Shown: positions 25,482-34,975 of the stretch, piece after piece
Layout of the letters: every line of letters starts with the position of its first letter
Position numbering within the stretch: the stretch's first letter is position 1
Assembly (NCBI GenBank): GCA_963789275.1
Contig: CAWBKF010000004.1
Coordinates: 620,001 to 684,000, forward strand
Reading direction: 5' to 3'
Source of the DNA: DAHUYF01 sp963789275
Lineage (GTDB): Bacteria > Pseudomonadota > Alphaproteobacteria > ATCC43930 > CGMCC-115725
DNA: 64,000 nt
Notes under the pieces: model-generated
What the model saw: the letters and a program-made list of their open reading frames with translations, nothing else
What the model was told of the DNA's origin: nothing
The model's database searches: none
Position numbers and translations under genes: made by a program

Positions 25482-26854
25482 TGTTGCAAGCTCGTCAAGT
25501 TGGCCGGTATGCGTAGCTCGTGAGTTGTCCGCTTCGTTCTTGCTTTGGGCCGGGGCATGCCCCGGCCCAAAGCGGCGATCCTGGAAGCGTGTCAGGCCGC
25601 CTTTCGTTTAGGCTCGATGTAAGTGCCCTTGTGGTCGTAGTCGGCGAGGCGATGCGGGCCGAGGAAGATGGCGAGCGCGCCATCTGGGTACTCGTGGACG
25701 CGCACGTTGGCTTTGACGAAGTGAGGCCTGAGCTGGCTTGGCGGGAGTTGCAAGCAGAGTCCCCGCCATTTGACGGTGTTGTCGTTGCCGACCCGGCGTT
25801 CCTCTTGGACGCAGAGGATCTCGCGCCAGGCACCGGCGGTATCGGCCACGAAGGCGGAAGCCGGGAGCTCGGCGGCGACGGCGAAGGCCGCGTTGTAGGC
25901 GGGGATATAGGTCTCGCGGAGCCAACGGTTGGCGGCATCGACGGTGGTGATCCGATCGAGCTTGAACTCCTTCGGCAGACGGTCCTGCAGCGTGCGGAAG
26001 GCCCGCTCCGAGCGGCCGCGCGCCTCTGGCGAGTAAGCGGCGATGTGCTCGATGCCGAGCTGCGCCAGCGCGCGGCCAACCTGGGTGGGAAGCTCGCGTG
26101 ACACCGGCTCGCCGGCCTTGGGGGTGTGGAAGTAGTGGCTGCCACGGTCGGTATAAAGGGCGCAAAACAGGCCATAATGCTCGATCACTTCGCCGATCCC
26201 GCGAAAGCTCGAGGCCGTGCCCTCTTCATCGACGAGGAAGGCAGAGTAGATGGCGCTGGTCGCATCCTCGAGCGTCACCACCAGGTCGTAGCTCCGGGCA
26301 TCCTCGGGCAGCCAGGCGTACTTGGAGGCATCCTGATGCAGCATCATGCCCACCATCGGCCGGCGCGGGCGCTTCTTGCGATGCGCCGAGCGCCGCGGCG
26401 CCGGCGCGACCAGGCCGGCGCGGTGCAAATGCACCTTGGTCACCGTATAGCCCAGCTTGTAGCCGTGGCGCTTTGTCAGCTGCTCATGGAAATGCTTCAC
26501 CGTGAAGTCCGCGTAGCTCCCCGAGTACAGCTCCAGCATCCGGGCGATCTCCGACATCTTGGCACGCCGCACCGACGGCTTGCCCAGCCGACGGTCCACT
26601 AAGCCCGAAGGCCCTTCATCGCGAAGCCGATCGCGCCAGCGCCGAAACGTCCGTTCCCCCATCCCTAGCATCTCCGCCGCTTCACCCTGACTAAGCTCAC
26701 CTCGCTCATGGCGCGCCAGCAGTCCCTCAAAGCGCATCTGTCGTACCCCTTCGTGAACTCTTGCCCGGTCCATCCCCACCCCCCGCGTTGGAGCAGTTCT
26801 AGAACCGGACACATCACGAGCTACAAACTCCGGACAGATCACCAGCTTGCTACA
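25482..26854 (-). mobile_element. IS1202-like (ISNCY) insertion sequence
   Basis: A 1373-bp element with ends TGTTGCAAGCT (left) and AGCTTGCTACA (right, the inverted match). More scattered inverted similarity, including GTAGCTCGTGA, continues to about 48 bp inward. It is flanked by 17-bp direct repeats, the long duplications typical of the IS1202 group rather than of most insertion sequences. One transposase gene is intact. It sits in the intergenic space between a methyltransferase and a glycosyltransferase and breaks no visible gene. Confidence 0.88.
25592..26773 (-). CDS. IS1202-like (ISNCY) transposase, intact
   Basis: 393 residues from ATG 26773 (MDRARVHEGVRQMRFEGLLA). An N-terminal helix-turn-helix (SQGEAAEMLGMGERTFRRWR) is followed by a DDE integrase core with GMMLHQDASKYAWL, LYTDRGSHYF and ARGRSERAFRTLQDRLPKEF, placing the acidic residues as expected. 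No frameshift, so the element may be mobile. The open frame extends 23 codons upstream without a better start. Confidence 0.92.
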   Translation of the reverse strand: MDRARVHEGVRQMRFEGLLARHERGELSQGEAAEMLGMGERTFRRWRDRLRDEGPSGLVDRRLGKPSVRRAKMSEIARMLELYSGSYADFTVKHFHEQLTKRHGYKLGYTVTKVHLHRAGLVAPAPRRSAHRKKRPRRPMVGMMLHQDASKYAWLPEDARSYDLVVTLEDATSAIYSAFLVDEEGTASSFRGIGEVIEHYGLFCALYTDRGSHYFHTPKAGEPVSRELPTQVGRALAQLGIEHIAAYSPEARGRSERAFRTLQDRLPKEFKLDRITTVDAANRWLRETYIPAYNAAFAVAAELPASAFVADTAGAWREILCVQEERRVGNDNTVKWRGLCLQLPPSQLRPHFVKANVRVHEYPDGALAIFLGPHRLADYDHKGTYIEPKRKAA

Positions 26855-26871
26855 GTCGATCGCGAATTGGC
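26855..26871. repeat. Right target-site duplication of the IS1202-like element
   Basis: Second copy of GTCGATCGCGAATTGGC; see 25465-25481. Confidence 0.85.
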
Positions 26872-26914
26872 TAGCCCGAGCCGAACATCGGGTTTAGTCT
26901 GGCGCGTCACCCGC

Positions 26915-28171
26915 TTAAGCCGACAGTGATCGTCGATCGGCGATAATCGGTTCGCCGCGCGGATAATCGGAAGCTGCCCTCTCCATTTCCCCAAGTGCTG
27001 CCGAGAATTCCAAGATCTGTTTGGCAATCCAGCTCCATGAATGGCCCGTTGCACACTGGAGCGGTACATGCGGTCGGCGTCTCTTAAAATCGAGCGCCTG
27101 GTCTAACTGTTGAAGGAACGACCCCGCATCGTCGTAGAGAAACATGAAGGGTTCGCGCCTGCTCTGCAGCTCCGGCGTGTGCCGAGCAACGACTGGCAGG
27201 CCTGACGCAGCGTACTCGTAAAGCTTCATCGGACTTCGCGTTGCGTTACCCGGATGTTTGCTTAGCGGCAACAGGCCGACGTCTGCATGCCGCAAATACC
27301 CGCCGAGAGAGCCGTAGTGAATAGGGCCCAACAAATAGACGTTCCGCAACTCGGTCCATCGTGCGCGGTCCGACTTCGGCATTGGGCCAATGAGCACGAA
27401 CGAGAGGTCCGGCCGCGCTGCTGCAACGTCTGACAACGTGGCGGTGTCGAATCGTGCATCGTACGAGCCGACATAGACGGCGCGCGGTTTGGGAATTGAC
27501 CGAAATTCAGGAGGTGAGATCGATGCTCGCTGGAAATTCTCGAGTTCTACGCCGTTCTCAACCACGAGGAATGGCTTGCCGGCTCCTTGGGGGTAAGAAG
27601 CCGCAATGTAATCAATGGTTGATTGGGCCGTCGCGATGATCCCGTCACATTTCTTAATCACGTCAGCTTCAAAGAGGCGCGTGAGACGGCAATCCTTGTA
27701 CCCTTCGAATGCGTACGCGTCGGTGGGCCTGTATAAAAGCAGCTCCGGCTTGAGCACCCTCTCCAGCCCGGCAAACCGCGGGTGATCTATTATGAGAATG
27801 CCCACCCTAGTAATGTCTCTGCGCCGAAGGGCCCAGCGTTGTGGGGGGATCGTGATAAGTGATGGATTGAGATTGAGCGCCAGGGTCGCCGGCAAGAACC
27901 GATTGATGCCCCAAGGAAAAATCGAAAATAGCGGTAGCTCGGGCTGGGTCGCCACGTAACGGGCCCGCAGGGCAGCGATCCAAGCCCGAAGCCGATGCCG
28001 ACCAAAAGCGGCGATTTCCGGTATGAGAAGGTCATGCAGGCCCACCGGAAAGGCGATGTGCGCGACGGGCAGGCCCAGGTTCGCAAATTCTCGCGCCAAG
28101 TGATGGGAACCGACCACGAACGGTGTCCCAATAGGCGTGTGCGCGGCGAGTACTATCGCCTCGGTTGTCAT
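26915..28171 (-). CDS. Glycosyltransferase (GT1/GT4-like)
   Basis: 418 residues from ATG 28171. GT-B fold: the N-terminal part includes GTPFVVGSHHLAREFANLGL, where glycine and histidine contact donor phosphate. The C-terminal part has RAVYVGSYDARFDTATLSDV and MKLYEYAASGLPVVARHTPE, the donor-binding signature. It transfers a sugar in polysaccharide assembly; donor unknown. It is followed downstream by the IS1202-like element. The open frame runs 85 codons farther upstream without similarity. Confidence 0.85.
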   Translation of the reverse strand: MTTEAIVLAAHTPIGTPFVVGSHHLAREFANLGLPVAHIAFPVGLHDLLIPEIAAFGRHRLRAWIAALRARYVATQPELPLFSIFPWGINRFLPATLALNLNPSLITIPPQRWALRRRDITRVGILIIDHPRFAGLERVLKPELLLYRPTDAYAFEGYKDCRLTRLFEADVIKKCDGIIATAQSTIDYIAASYPQGAGKPFLVVENGVELENFQRASISPPEFRSIPKPRAVYVGSYDARFDTATLSDVAAARPDLSFVLIGPMPKSDRARWTELRNVYLLGPIHYGSLGGYLRHADVGLLPLSKHPGNATRSPMKLYEYAASGLPVVARHTPELQSRREPFMFLYDDAGSFLQQLDQALDFKRRRPHVPLQCATGHSWSWIAKQILEFSAALGEMERAASDYPRGEPIIADRRSLSA

Positions 28172-28570
28172 GGGCGCACGCCGAGGCTCTTGAACATAAT
28201 ATTCACGGATCAGACGCTTTCCCAGGCGTCCGTCGAGGCGCCTGTTCCCGGTGGCACATGAGAGAGGACGGCTCGCTCCGCCGCGCCGACGAAGCTGCTT
28301 TGCGCTGCCTGCGCGTCCATCTAAAGCGGCAAATCCCGATTGGGTTACAGAAATAAGGCAGTGATGCGATCCTGAGCGCCCAACACGCACCGTCACAGAA
28401 TCAATATTAGGGCAGTGACCGTGCATTCCGCTCTTATTGGGAATTTGCTGGAGCTCGCGCGCTGAATGACCTAGCGATCGAGTTCGATCTGCTCGAGCTG
28501 TCGCCGCGGCTCACCGCTGATTCCGCCATCACCCTTCGAACCGGCGTCATATGCGATGCGCGAATCCGAT
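28172..28570. other. 399-bp non-coding stretch
   Basis: Lies between the glycosyltransferase and the flippase gene. Only short unconvincing frames are present on either strand. No hairpin or promoter motif stands out. Confidence 0.4.
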
Positions 28571-29841
28571 CTAAAATGTCCAGATCCCGCATCGCCGTCG
28601 AGCGAGGACGACGCCGATCAATGCGGTGGTCGACATTTCGACGGCGCTTAGTAGCGCGAACGCCAGGACTCCACCCCACATCGCGATCGTGACTTTAAGG
28701 GAGCAGAAGACCGCCAACGCGACCAGTCGCCAGGTCAGGTATTCCTTCTCAAGGCCGCAAAGAGTGGGAACCCAGTAGTGCATGCCGCAAGCGGTCGAAA
28801 CCAGTGGTCCTAGGCACAGAATGCGCAGAACATTCGCCTGATCGCGAAAAGATGGGCTGAAGAGCCCGAGTATAATCGGTGCTCCTACGACAAAGATCGC
28901 TGCCGCTATCGCGACGCAGACACCAGAGTACCGCGAGATGCGCCGCGACAGACGAGCGATTTCGGCCAAATCTCTCCTCCCCGCAGCGGCGGCGACGGCT
29001 GGTGCAACGACCATGCTGAACGAGTACGAAAAGAACTGAAGGAGTTGCATGGCGCGCTGCGCAGAAAAATACGCCGCAAGATCCGCGCCACCTGTCGCTA
29101 ACCCAAGTACAATGGTATCGACGTGTATTGACGCCGCCGTAAGGAACGTAAGAGAAAAGAACACACCGACCTGCACCCTGCCGACCGAGAATAGCGCGGG
29201 CGATGGTGGCGGAGGCGTCTTCCTCCAGCGTCCAACAAAGAACGCGCCAAGCAAAACGAGAGAACAAAGCAAAGACGCCAGATAAAAATACGATAACTCG
29301 TCAACGCCGAGATCGTCGCTCGGACGGACAAGCCATCGAAGCCCGATCAGACCGATGAATACAAGTCTCCAAAGCAGTTCTTTTGCGAACATCGCTCGGT
29401 AGAGGCTCCCGAAGGCGCGCTGGACCGCAAACAAGTATTCGCCCACCCCGCTCGCAGCAATGAGGGCCGCCACAGCAACGAGCAGCACGGCGGTCGCCGC
29501 GCCGAAGCTCTGTGTGAGTGCCACCGCACCGATTATCGGAAAGATAACGACCCCAACCGCCAAATAGCCAAGATTGGTTAGCGCCACCCGACGAAACTGG
29601 TTTTTGAACGCTGGAATGTACTTAAAGGCAACGGACTCTGTCCAAGGGCGGAAAGCGGACCCAGAAAACCCGCGAGGGTAAAAATGAAGGCAAAGTGAGC
29701 ATATCCCGCCACGCTGGAGTGACGTGCGATGAGCGCAAGCATCACATAAGCAAGTACAGCCGACCCGCCGCGCATGACAAAAATCGCTGCAGCGCCCACC
29801 TGTCCGCGGAGGATGTGATAGGTGCGAATTGCCGTATCCAT
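28571..29841 (-). CDS. Polysaccharide flippase (Wzx/MATE-like), one frameshift
   Basis: Multi-pass membrane protein of about 423 residues that would flip lipid-linked repeat units to the periplasm. The N-terminus (MDTAIRTYHILRGQVGAAAI, then MRGGSAVLAYVMLALIARHS and LGPLSALGQ) is in one frame from ATG 29841. The remainder, from ESVAFKYIPAFKNQFRR to the end, is in the next frame, so one base is missing near 29645. About twelve hydrophobic segments can be counted, and GLATGGADLAAYFSAQRAMQ resembles Wzx. It lies between the glycosyltransferase and polymerase genes, as expected. Confidence 0.8.
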
Positions 29842-29977
29842 TGGCCCGCCGCGCAAAAAGCGGCACCCCGACCTGACAGGCCTTGAAGCTGCGTCCATCA
29901 CAGTACGCGCGCCGAGTTTTTGGGGTGGGAGGGTGAAGAGCCGACATCACTCTTTCCGGACACCGACCGACGAAGAG

Positions 29978-31354
29978 TCACTGCGCCGTTCCTTGCGCCG
30001 GCCTCGCCATGTCGTTCGGGCTTGGCGGTGCGGCAACGCCGCCGGTTTGCAACAGACCTCGCATCCGGCAGGCGGCGTCTCGCCAGCGTAAGCGACTGTT
30101 CCGGGCTATCCTTGATACGTGCGGGTCATTCTGCGCCGCGCCATACAGAAACCAAAGGAGCGACGCAGTTTTGATCGTGAACATCGATGCGCTCATGGAG
30201 AGCGAGAGGACGGCATATAGAACCATGCAACTGCGCAACATCCGCACCGTCGGTGTGGCGGCGGGCGAAGCCACAAATACCAACCAGAGCGCGGCGACAC
30301 CGACGACACCGACATTCGAAAACAGATAGGCATAGCCGGAGTCGACGGTAGCCGCGTCGGGAGGCCGCAATCCCAGCCACTCGAGCGGGCCGAACGACCA
30401 TAGCACCGTGCCGGAGGAATCGAGGCGTCCGATGAGGGTGTCATCGATGATGGAGCCGCCGAGTTCCCAGCCAATTCCCAGCAGCAAGACCACCACGACC
30501 AAGGGCAGAGCGACGAGCATCCCGCGCGACCTGGCGATCGGCGACAATTGCGCCGCAACCGCGACGATGCTCATTGCCGCGGCAAACCGCGCGTCGGCCA
30601 ATACCATGATGGCGCAACACACCATCGCCAAGGCGGCATTCAGTATGGGCCGCGTTCTGAACCGACATACCACCCAGCAGAAGGCGATGGCGGCGAAGTT
30701 GCCGGCCGATACCGGTTCCAGAAAGATAGACGATACGCGATGATCGCCAAGCGCCGGGAACAAGGCCCGCCCTTCAGGCCTTATGCCGCTCACGAACAGG
30801 TTGTTCTCGAGATTCTTCGTCTGCGCGATGTCGACGGCGCCCTTATTGACGTAGTAGGTGATCACGTCGAAATAATGAAGGAACGCGGGCAAAGCGAGCC
30901 ATTCGAACAGCCCAACGGCGAACACGAGCAGCAGCAGCACGTAGACGATACGATCCCCGGCCTCCTGGTCGGCGACGCCGCGCCCCAGCGCATAGAAAGC
31001 GAAGGGAATGAGCAAGTCGCGGACGATCTTGACGTCGACCTGCCCGCTGAAGATCCACAGTGTGCAGAGATAGGCAGACAGGAAGACGAGCACGATCAGC
31101 ATCTGGTCCGCGACGATGCGCCGGCCGAGGAACAGGGCCGTGCCGATGATCACCAGCTCGGCTAGCTCGATCTGCAGGGCGCCGACCGACAATCCGCGCG
31201 TGTTGAGGAAGCACAGCGCCATGTTGAACGTCGCCGCCGCCAGCACGGGCGCGCCGACGCGCATCGCCCGCAAGGTGCGGTTGCCGCCCAGCGCGGCGCT
31301 GCGCCGGGACGGCCCGCGCTGATGCCAATCGACCGCGCTGTCAGCCGCGGGCAT
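29978..31354 (-). CDS. O-antigen/exopolysaccharide polymerase (Wzy-like)
   Basis: 458 residues with about ten hydrophobic segments (for example IELAELVIIGTALFLGRRIV and IVYVLLLLVFAVGLFEWLAL) and one large periplasmic loop containing HRVSSIFLEPVSAGNFAAI. The E-P-V motif and loop are usual in Wzy-like polymerases. It would join repeat units in the periplasm. The start overlaps the kinase gene stop by 14 bp. Polymerases are poorly conserved, so the call rests on topology, that loop and context. Confidence 0.8.
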   Translation of the reverse strand: MPAADSAVDWHQRGPSRRSAALGGNRTLRAMRVGAPVLAAATFNMALCFLNTRGLSVGALQIELAELVIIGTALFLGRRIVADQMLIVLVFLSAYLCTLWIFSGQVDVKIVRDLLIPFAFYALGRGVADQEAGDRIVYVLLLLVFAVGLFEWLALPAFLHYFDVITYYVNKGAVDIAQTKNLENNLFVSGIRPEGRALFPALGDHRVSSIFLEPVSAGNFAAIAFCWVVCRFRTRPILNAALAMVCCAIMVLADARFAAAMSIVAVAAQLSPIARSRGMLVALPLVVVVLLLGIGWELGGSIIDDTLIGRLDSSGTVLWSFGPLEWLGLRPPDAATVDSGYAYLFSNVGVVGVAALWLVFVASPAATPTVRMLRSCMVLYAVLSLSMSASMFTIKTASLLWFLYGAAQNDPHVSRIARNSRLRWRDAACRMRGLLQTGGVAAPPSPNDMARPAQGTAQ

Positions 31355-33653
31355 AGTAGTTTTTGTACTTGCGATAGTATTTCTCGACGTCGCCGGCTTC
31401 GAAGCTTGCCGAGGCGTTCATGTCGACCCGCGACAGCACCACGCCGACCGGCGCGCCGGCGGGGGAGGCGAGGCGCTGCAGCAAGGCCTGCACGATGGCG
31501 CGCGGCGTCTTCATCCAGCGCACGACGAAGATCGAGCAATCGGCGATCTGCGCCAGGGCACGCGCGTCGGCGACCGGCGCCAGCGGCGGCGAATCCACGA
31601 TGATGTATTGATAGCGCTGCCGCAGCGTGGCAAAGGTCGGGCCGATCGTGTCGCGCGCGAGCAGCGTGCTCGGCGACCGCAGCGGCTTCGAGGGCGGCGT
31701 GTAATGCATCCCGGTCAGCGGGTCCTTGCGCACGACCTCGTTCCAGGCGGCGGTGCCGCTGATATAGTCGGCGAACCCCGGGGAGCGCCGGGAATCCCCG
31801 AGCAATTTGCCGATCGACGAGCGCCGCAGGTCGCAATCGCAGAGCAGCACGCTGTGCCCGCCGAGCGCCAGCGCCCGCGCCAGCGACAGCGCGAGCACCG
31901 ACTTGCCTTCATTGGGCAGGCACGAAGTCACCAGCAGGATCTTGCTGCTGTCGCGGCCGAGCGCGGCCTGGCAGGCAAAGCGGATCTCGTGCAGCTGCTC
32001 GGCAAAGACCGAGGAGGGATGGTCCACCACCTGGTCGGCGGGCGCCTTCCGGCGGAACAGTCCGGATTTGAGGGCCGACAGGGTGCCGAAGACCGGCACG
32101 CCGCAGAGCTCCTCGACTTGTCCCGAGCTGCGAAAGCCCCTGGCAAAGCGGTCGGCTACCAGCGACAGCCCGATACCGGTCAGGGCGGACGCGGCGAGCG
32201 TCAAGGAGAGGAGGAGCACGGCGTTGGGGAAATAGGGGCGCTGCGGCACGGTCGCCGCGGCGACCACCCGCGCGTCGGGCTGCTGCAGCCCGAGCTGCGC
32301 CGCGATCTCCTTTTGCCGGTTGAGGAAGTTGTGATAGACGTCGCGGGCGGCATCCGCCTCCTGCTCCAGTCCGCCGAGCTTGATCTCGAGGCCGTTCTGC
32401 TCGGCGGCCTCATGTCCCAGCTTCGCAAGGCTGCTGCGCAGCGACGCCTCGCGCGCCCGCGCCACCATCGCGTCATGCGCGACGCTGGTGGCGATCTTGT
32501 CGACCTCCTGGCGGATCTTGCCGCGGATGCTCTGCAATTCGTTGCGCACATTGCGCACCGTCGGGTATTTGTCGCCATAGTTTGTCGTCAGCGCGGCTTC
32601 CCGCCGCAACACCTCCGCCTCCTGCGCGCGGAGCTGGTCGATGAGCGGCGAGCTCACGATCTGTGACACCGATTGCATCGCGTCCGACGAGTTGGGCGAG
32701 CGCAGGATGCGGCGCAACGCCTCGGCCTCCGCCGCCTTCTGCGCGCCATCCGCCCGCGCCACGCCGAGCTGCGTGTTGAGGTCGACCACCTGCTGTTGCA
32801 GCTCCGATGTCGGACGGCCGTCGCCGCCCGGCAGCGCCACCAGGCGGTGCTGCTGGCGATATTGCTGGACGGCCTGCTCGGCGCGCACGACGTCGTCCTT
32901 CAGCTGCGTGTTCTGCCCGCCCAGCCATTGGCTCGCCGTCTCCTCGAGCCTGGTCCTTTCCTGCTGCTGCCGCTCGAGATAGATCTGCGCATGGGTATTG
33001 GCGACGCGCGCCGCGAGCTCTTTGTCCGTCGATTTGAACTCGACCGTGATGATGAAGGAGCGCCCGTCATTCTCCACCTTGAGGTCGCCCCTGTACTGGG
33101 CCACCGCCGCCGCGAGCGCTTTCTCATGATCGTCACCGGCGGCGGCTTGAGCGCCGGCGGCATCGTCCCGGTCGGCGGGGGCTGCCGGCGACAGCCGCGC
33201 GAGATACGTCGCGACGTAAGCCCTCAGGAACGACCATCTGAAGACCGCGTAGTCTCCGCGCCGCAGAAAGCGCGGATCGTTCGCCAGATGCAGCCGCTCG
33301 ATGACCTCCCGGATGAGCGGCTCGCCGCGCAGGATGCCGGTTTGCGTCGTGATGATCGCCGAACCCGCGGTCGAGGTGAGATCAAAGCCCGGCACGACCG
33401 ATTTGACGTCCACGATGTTCGTCTGGCGCGGATCGATCACGATCGCGGCCTCGGCGCGATAGAGCGGCCGGAGCGACAGGATCGCGCCGAGGCACAGCGC
33501 CAGCGACACGATGATCGTCGCGCCGATGAGCAGCTTGTGGCGGCGAAGGGCAGAGAGATGGCGCGCGATGTCGCCATCGGCGGGCGCGAGGGGTTCCGGT
33601 CTCATCGCGCTCTGGCGGTTCCGCGGAAGTGCTTGATCCGACAAAGGGAGCAA
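31341..33653 (-). CDS. Wzc-like polysaccharide co-polymerase and tyrosine autokinase
   Basis: 770 residues. The N-terminal Wzz domain has membrane segments near residues 42-62 and 470-490 and a long coiled-coil periplasmic region rich in Q/E/R. The C-terminal BY-kinase has Walker A in SCLPNEGKSVLALSLA, Walker A' in SVLLCDCDLRRS and the Walker B-like IIVDSPPLAPVADARA. The end, YYRKYKNYYARG, is the tyrosine cluster that is phosphorylated. It controls chain length and export. ATG 33605 is an alternative start. Confidence 0.93.
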   Translation of the reverse strand: MLPLSDQALPRNRQSAMRPEPLAPADGDIARHLSALRRHKLLIGATIIVSLALCLGAILSLRPLYRAEAAIVIDPRQTNIVDVKSVVPGFDLTSTAGSAIITTQTGILRGEPLIREVIERLHLANDPRFLRRGDYAVFRWSFLRAYVATYLARLSPAAPADRDDAAGAQAAAGDDHEKALAAAVAQYRGDLKVENDGRSFIITVEFKSTDKELAARVANTHAQIYLERQQQERTRLEETASQWLGGQNTQLKDDVVRAEQAVQQYRQQHRLVALPGGDGRPTSELQQQVVDLNTQLGVARADGAQKAAEAEALRRILRSPNSSDAMQSVSQIVSSPLIDQLRAQEAEVLRREAALTTNYGDKYPTVRNVRNELQSIRGKIRQEVDKIATSVAHDAMVARAREASLRSSLAKLGHEAAEQNGLEIKLGGLEQEADAARDVYHNFLNRQKEIAAQLGLQQPDARVVAAATVPQRPYFPNAVLLLSLTLAASALTGIGLSLVADRFARGFRSSGQVEELCGVPVFGTLSALKSGLFRRKAPADQVVDHPSSVFAEQLHEIRFACQAALGRDSSKILLVTSCLPNEGKSVLALSLARALALGGHSVLLCDCDLRRSSIGKLLGDSRRSPGFADYISGTAAWNEVVRKDPLTGMHYTPPSKPLRSPSTLLARDTIGPTFATLRQRYQYIIVDSPPLAPVADARALAQIADCSIFVVRWMKTPRAIVQALLQRLASPAGAPVGVVLSRVDMNASASFEAGDVEKYYRKYKNYYARG

Positions 33654-33884
33654 CCTGATCGTTAGGGTTGGCGGTCTACCGCAGACGGATTTTCATCCGC
33701 CCGGTTCGGGGGAGCGAACCGGCCGCGCCATCGACATCGAAGCGTACCCCGATCGTTGGATCGCCCGATCATCGTTTTCCGCGATACGCGAACGCCACGA
33801 ATTTTAGAATTCGCGCGTCCGGCTTTCCTGGGTCATTTCAATGTCATTGCCGCACTGCAGCGAAGGCGCGGACGCTGTATTTTC

Positions 33885-34220
33885 CTACTGGTAGACCGGC
33901 AATCGCGCGACGCCGGCCGCGACGCAGCGCGCGACCCGCGCGGCCAAAGCGGCGCGCCGCGCTTGCAATCGCTCGATCTCGCGTTCGGTCAGCGTCGCCG
34001 TCAGCTGGCTGTCGAGGAATCTCTCGATCTCCTGCTGCCATTCGGGCGACTGCAGCCGGCCGGTCGCGTCATAGCGGATCGACCAGGCGCGCACCCGCAC
34101 CAGCGTATCGATGTGCCGATCGATGGCGAGGTCGAGCTTTCTCAGCAGCCGCCGATCCCTGTGCCAGCAAAACCAAAAATAGGCGGCGACAAGACACGCC
34201 GGCACACATGATACAATCAT
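33885..34220 (-). CDS. Hypothetical small membrane-anchored protein
   Basis: 111 residues from ATG 34220 (an ATG at 34232 is also possible). One N-terminal transmembrane segment (CLVAAYFWFCWH) is followed by a charged helical domain (LRKLDLAIDRHIDTLVRVRA, later LTEREIERLQARRAALAARV). It lies upstream of the Wzc-like gene on the same strand and may belong to the polysaccharide operon. Family not recognised. Confidence 0.5.
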   Translation of the reverse strand: MIVSCVPACLVAAYFWFCWHRDRRLLRKLDLAIDRHIDTLVRVRAWSIRYDATGRLQSPEWQQEIERFLDSQLTATLTEREIERLQARRAALAARVARCVAAGVARLPVYQ

Positions 34221-34333
34221 GACAAGAGCCAAGGTTCGATCCAGTACATCTCAGCCGCGGCTGTTCTCTACACGAAATCGAATAAGAGAAACCATGAGCT
34301 TTTTGCGCCGTCCCCGCGCCAGCGATTGTCGGT

Positions 34334-34422
34334 GCACACATCGCGCAGCACCGCATTTTCTCAACAACCGCTTTGCCGGCGAAAAGCGGGCATCCAGGGC
34401 CAGCGTTCTTCCGGATGTGTGC
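34334..34422 (+). repeat. Dispersed palindromic repeat, copy 3 (shortened)
   Basis: 89 bp with boundary motifs GCACACATC and GATGTGTGC and the first internal palindrome (GCCGGCGAAAAGCGGGC, one base different from the other copies). The second palindrome is missing. The rest of 34233-34583 shows no gene. Confidence 0.8.
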
Positions 34423-34583
34423 AGGGTGAGGGGAGGCGCCCGCGTCTCCTGCGGTTAACCTCTTGTTAACTCTCGGAAACCATTAACCGGACGCTGACCC
34501 TATTGAGGCATACTGGTCACTTGCTGGGCAAATCGGCCGGCCCGGGGGTTGGCCCGGCCCACAATCGCGGCAGTGGCGGCGTG

Positions 34584-34599
34584 TGGCACGGCACTTGCT
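34584..34599 (+). promoter_or_regulatory. Sigma-54 (RpoN) promoter
   Basis: TGGCACG-N4-TTGCT at 34584-34599 matches the sigma-54 consensus at every core position, with GG and GC ten bases apart. Transcription would start near 34610, about 110 bp before the small gene at 34721. There is room upstream (34233-34583) for activator sites. Confidence 0.8.
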
Positions 34600-34720
34600 A
34601 AAAGGATGTGGGCTGCCTACACCGAGGCACAAGCGGCGTATATATATAAGACAAGAAAGGGGCCCTGGGACGGATACCCGATGTGACGGCGTTGCGACAG
34701 CTTGAGAGGTCCGTCCTGCG

Positions 34721-34921
34721 ATGATAACTCTGGTCCTGATCGTTTGTCTCTCGACCACCCCCGACACCTGCCGCGAAGAGCGGCCCCCGATCGACGTCGT
34801 CAGCGCGATGGCGTGCATGGTCCAGGGACAGCAGATCGCCGCCGAATGGGTGGAAGAGCACCCGAAATGGCGGCTCACCGGCTGGCGCTGCCAGTTCGGC
34901 CCGCGCGAGAAGCAGATCTAG
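34721..34921 (+). CDS. Conserved small hypothetical protein
   Basis: 66 residues. The N-terminal hydrophobic stretch MITLVLIVCLS resembles a signal or anchor; the rest has CREERPPIDVVSAMACMVQG, QQIAAEWVEEHPKWRLTGWR and a final cysteine. Proteins with this pattern are common and uncharacterised in alphaproteobacteria. GAGGT lies ten bases before the start. It is the first gene behind the sigma-54 promoter. Its three cysteines after the hydrophobic part suggest an exported protein. Confidence 0.7.
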   Translation: MITLVLIVCLSTTPDTCREERPPIDVVSAMACMVQGQQIAAEWVEEHPKWRLTGWRCQFGPREKQI

Positions 34922-34975
34922 CCTAAGTCGCGCTCCCCGCCGCCGCATTTGCGGCGGACGGCGCAGAGTGGCAAG

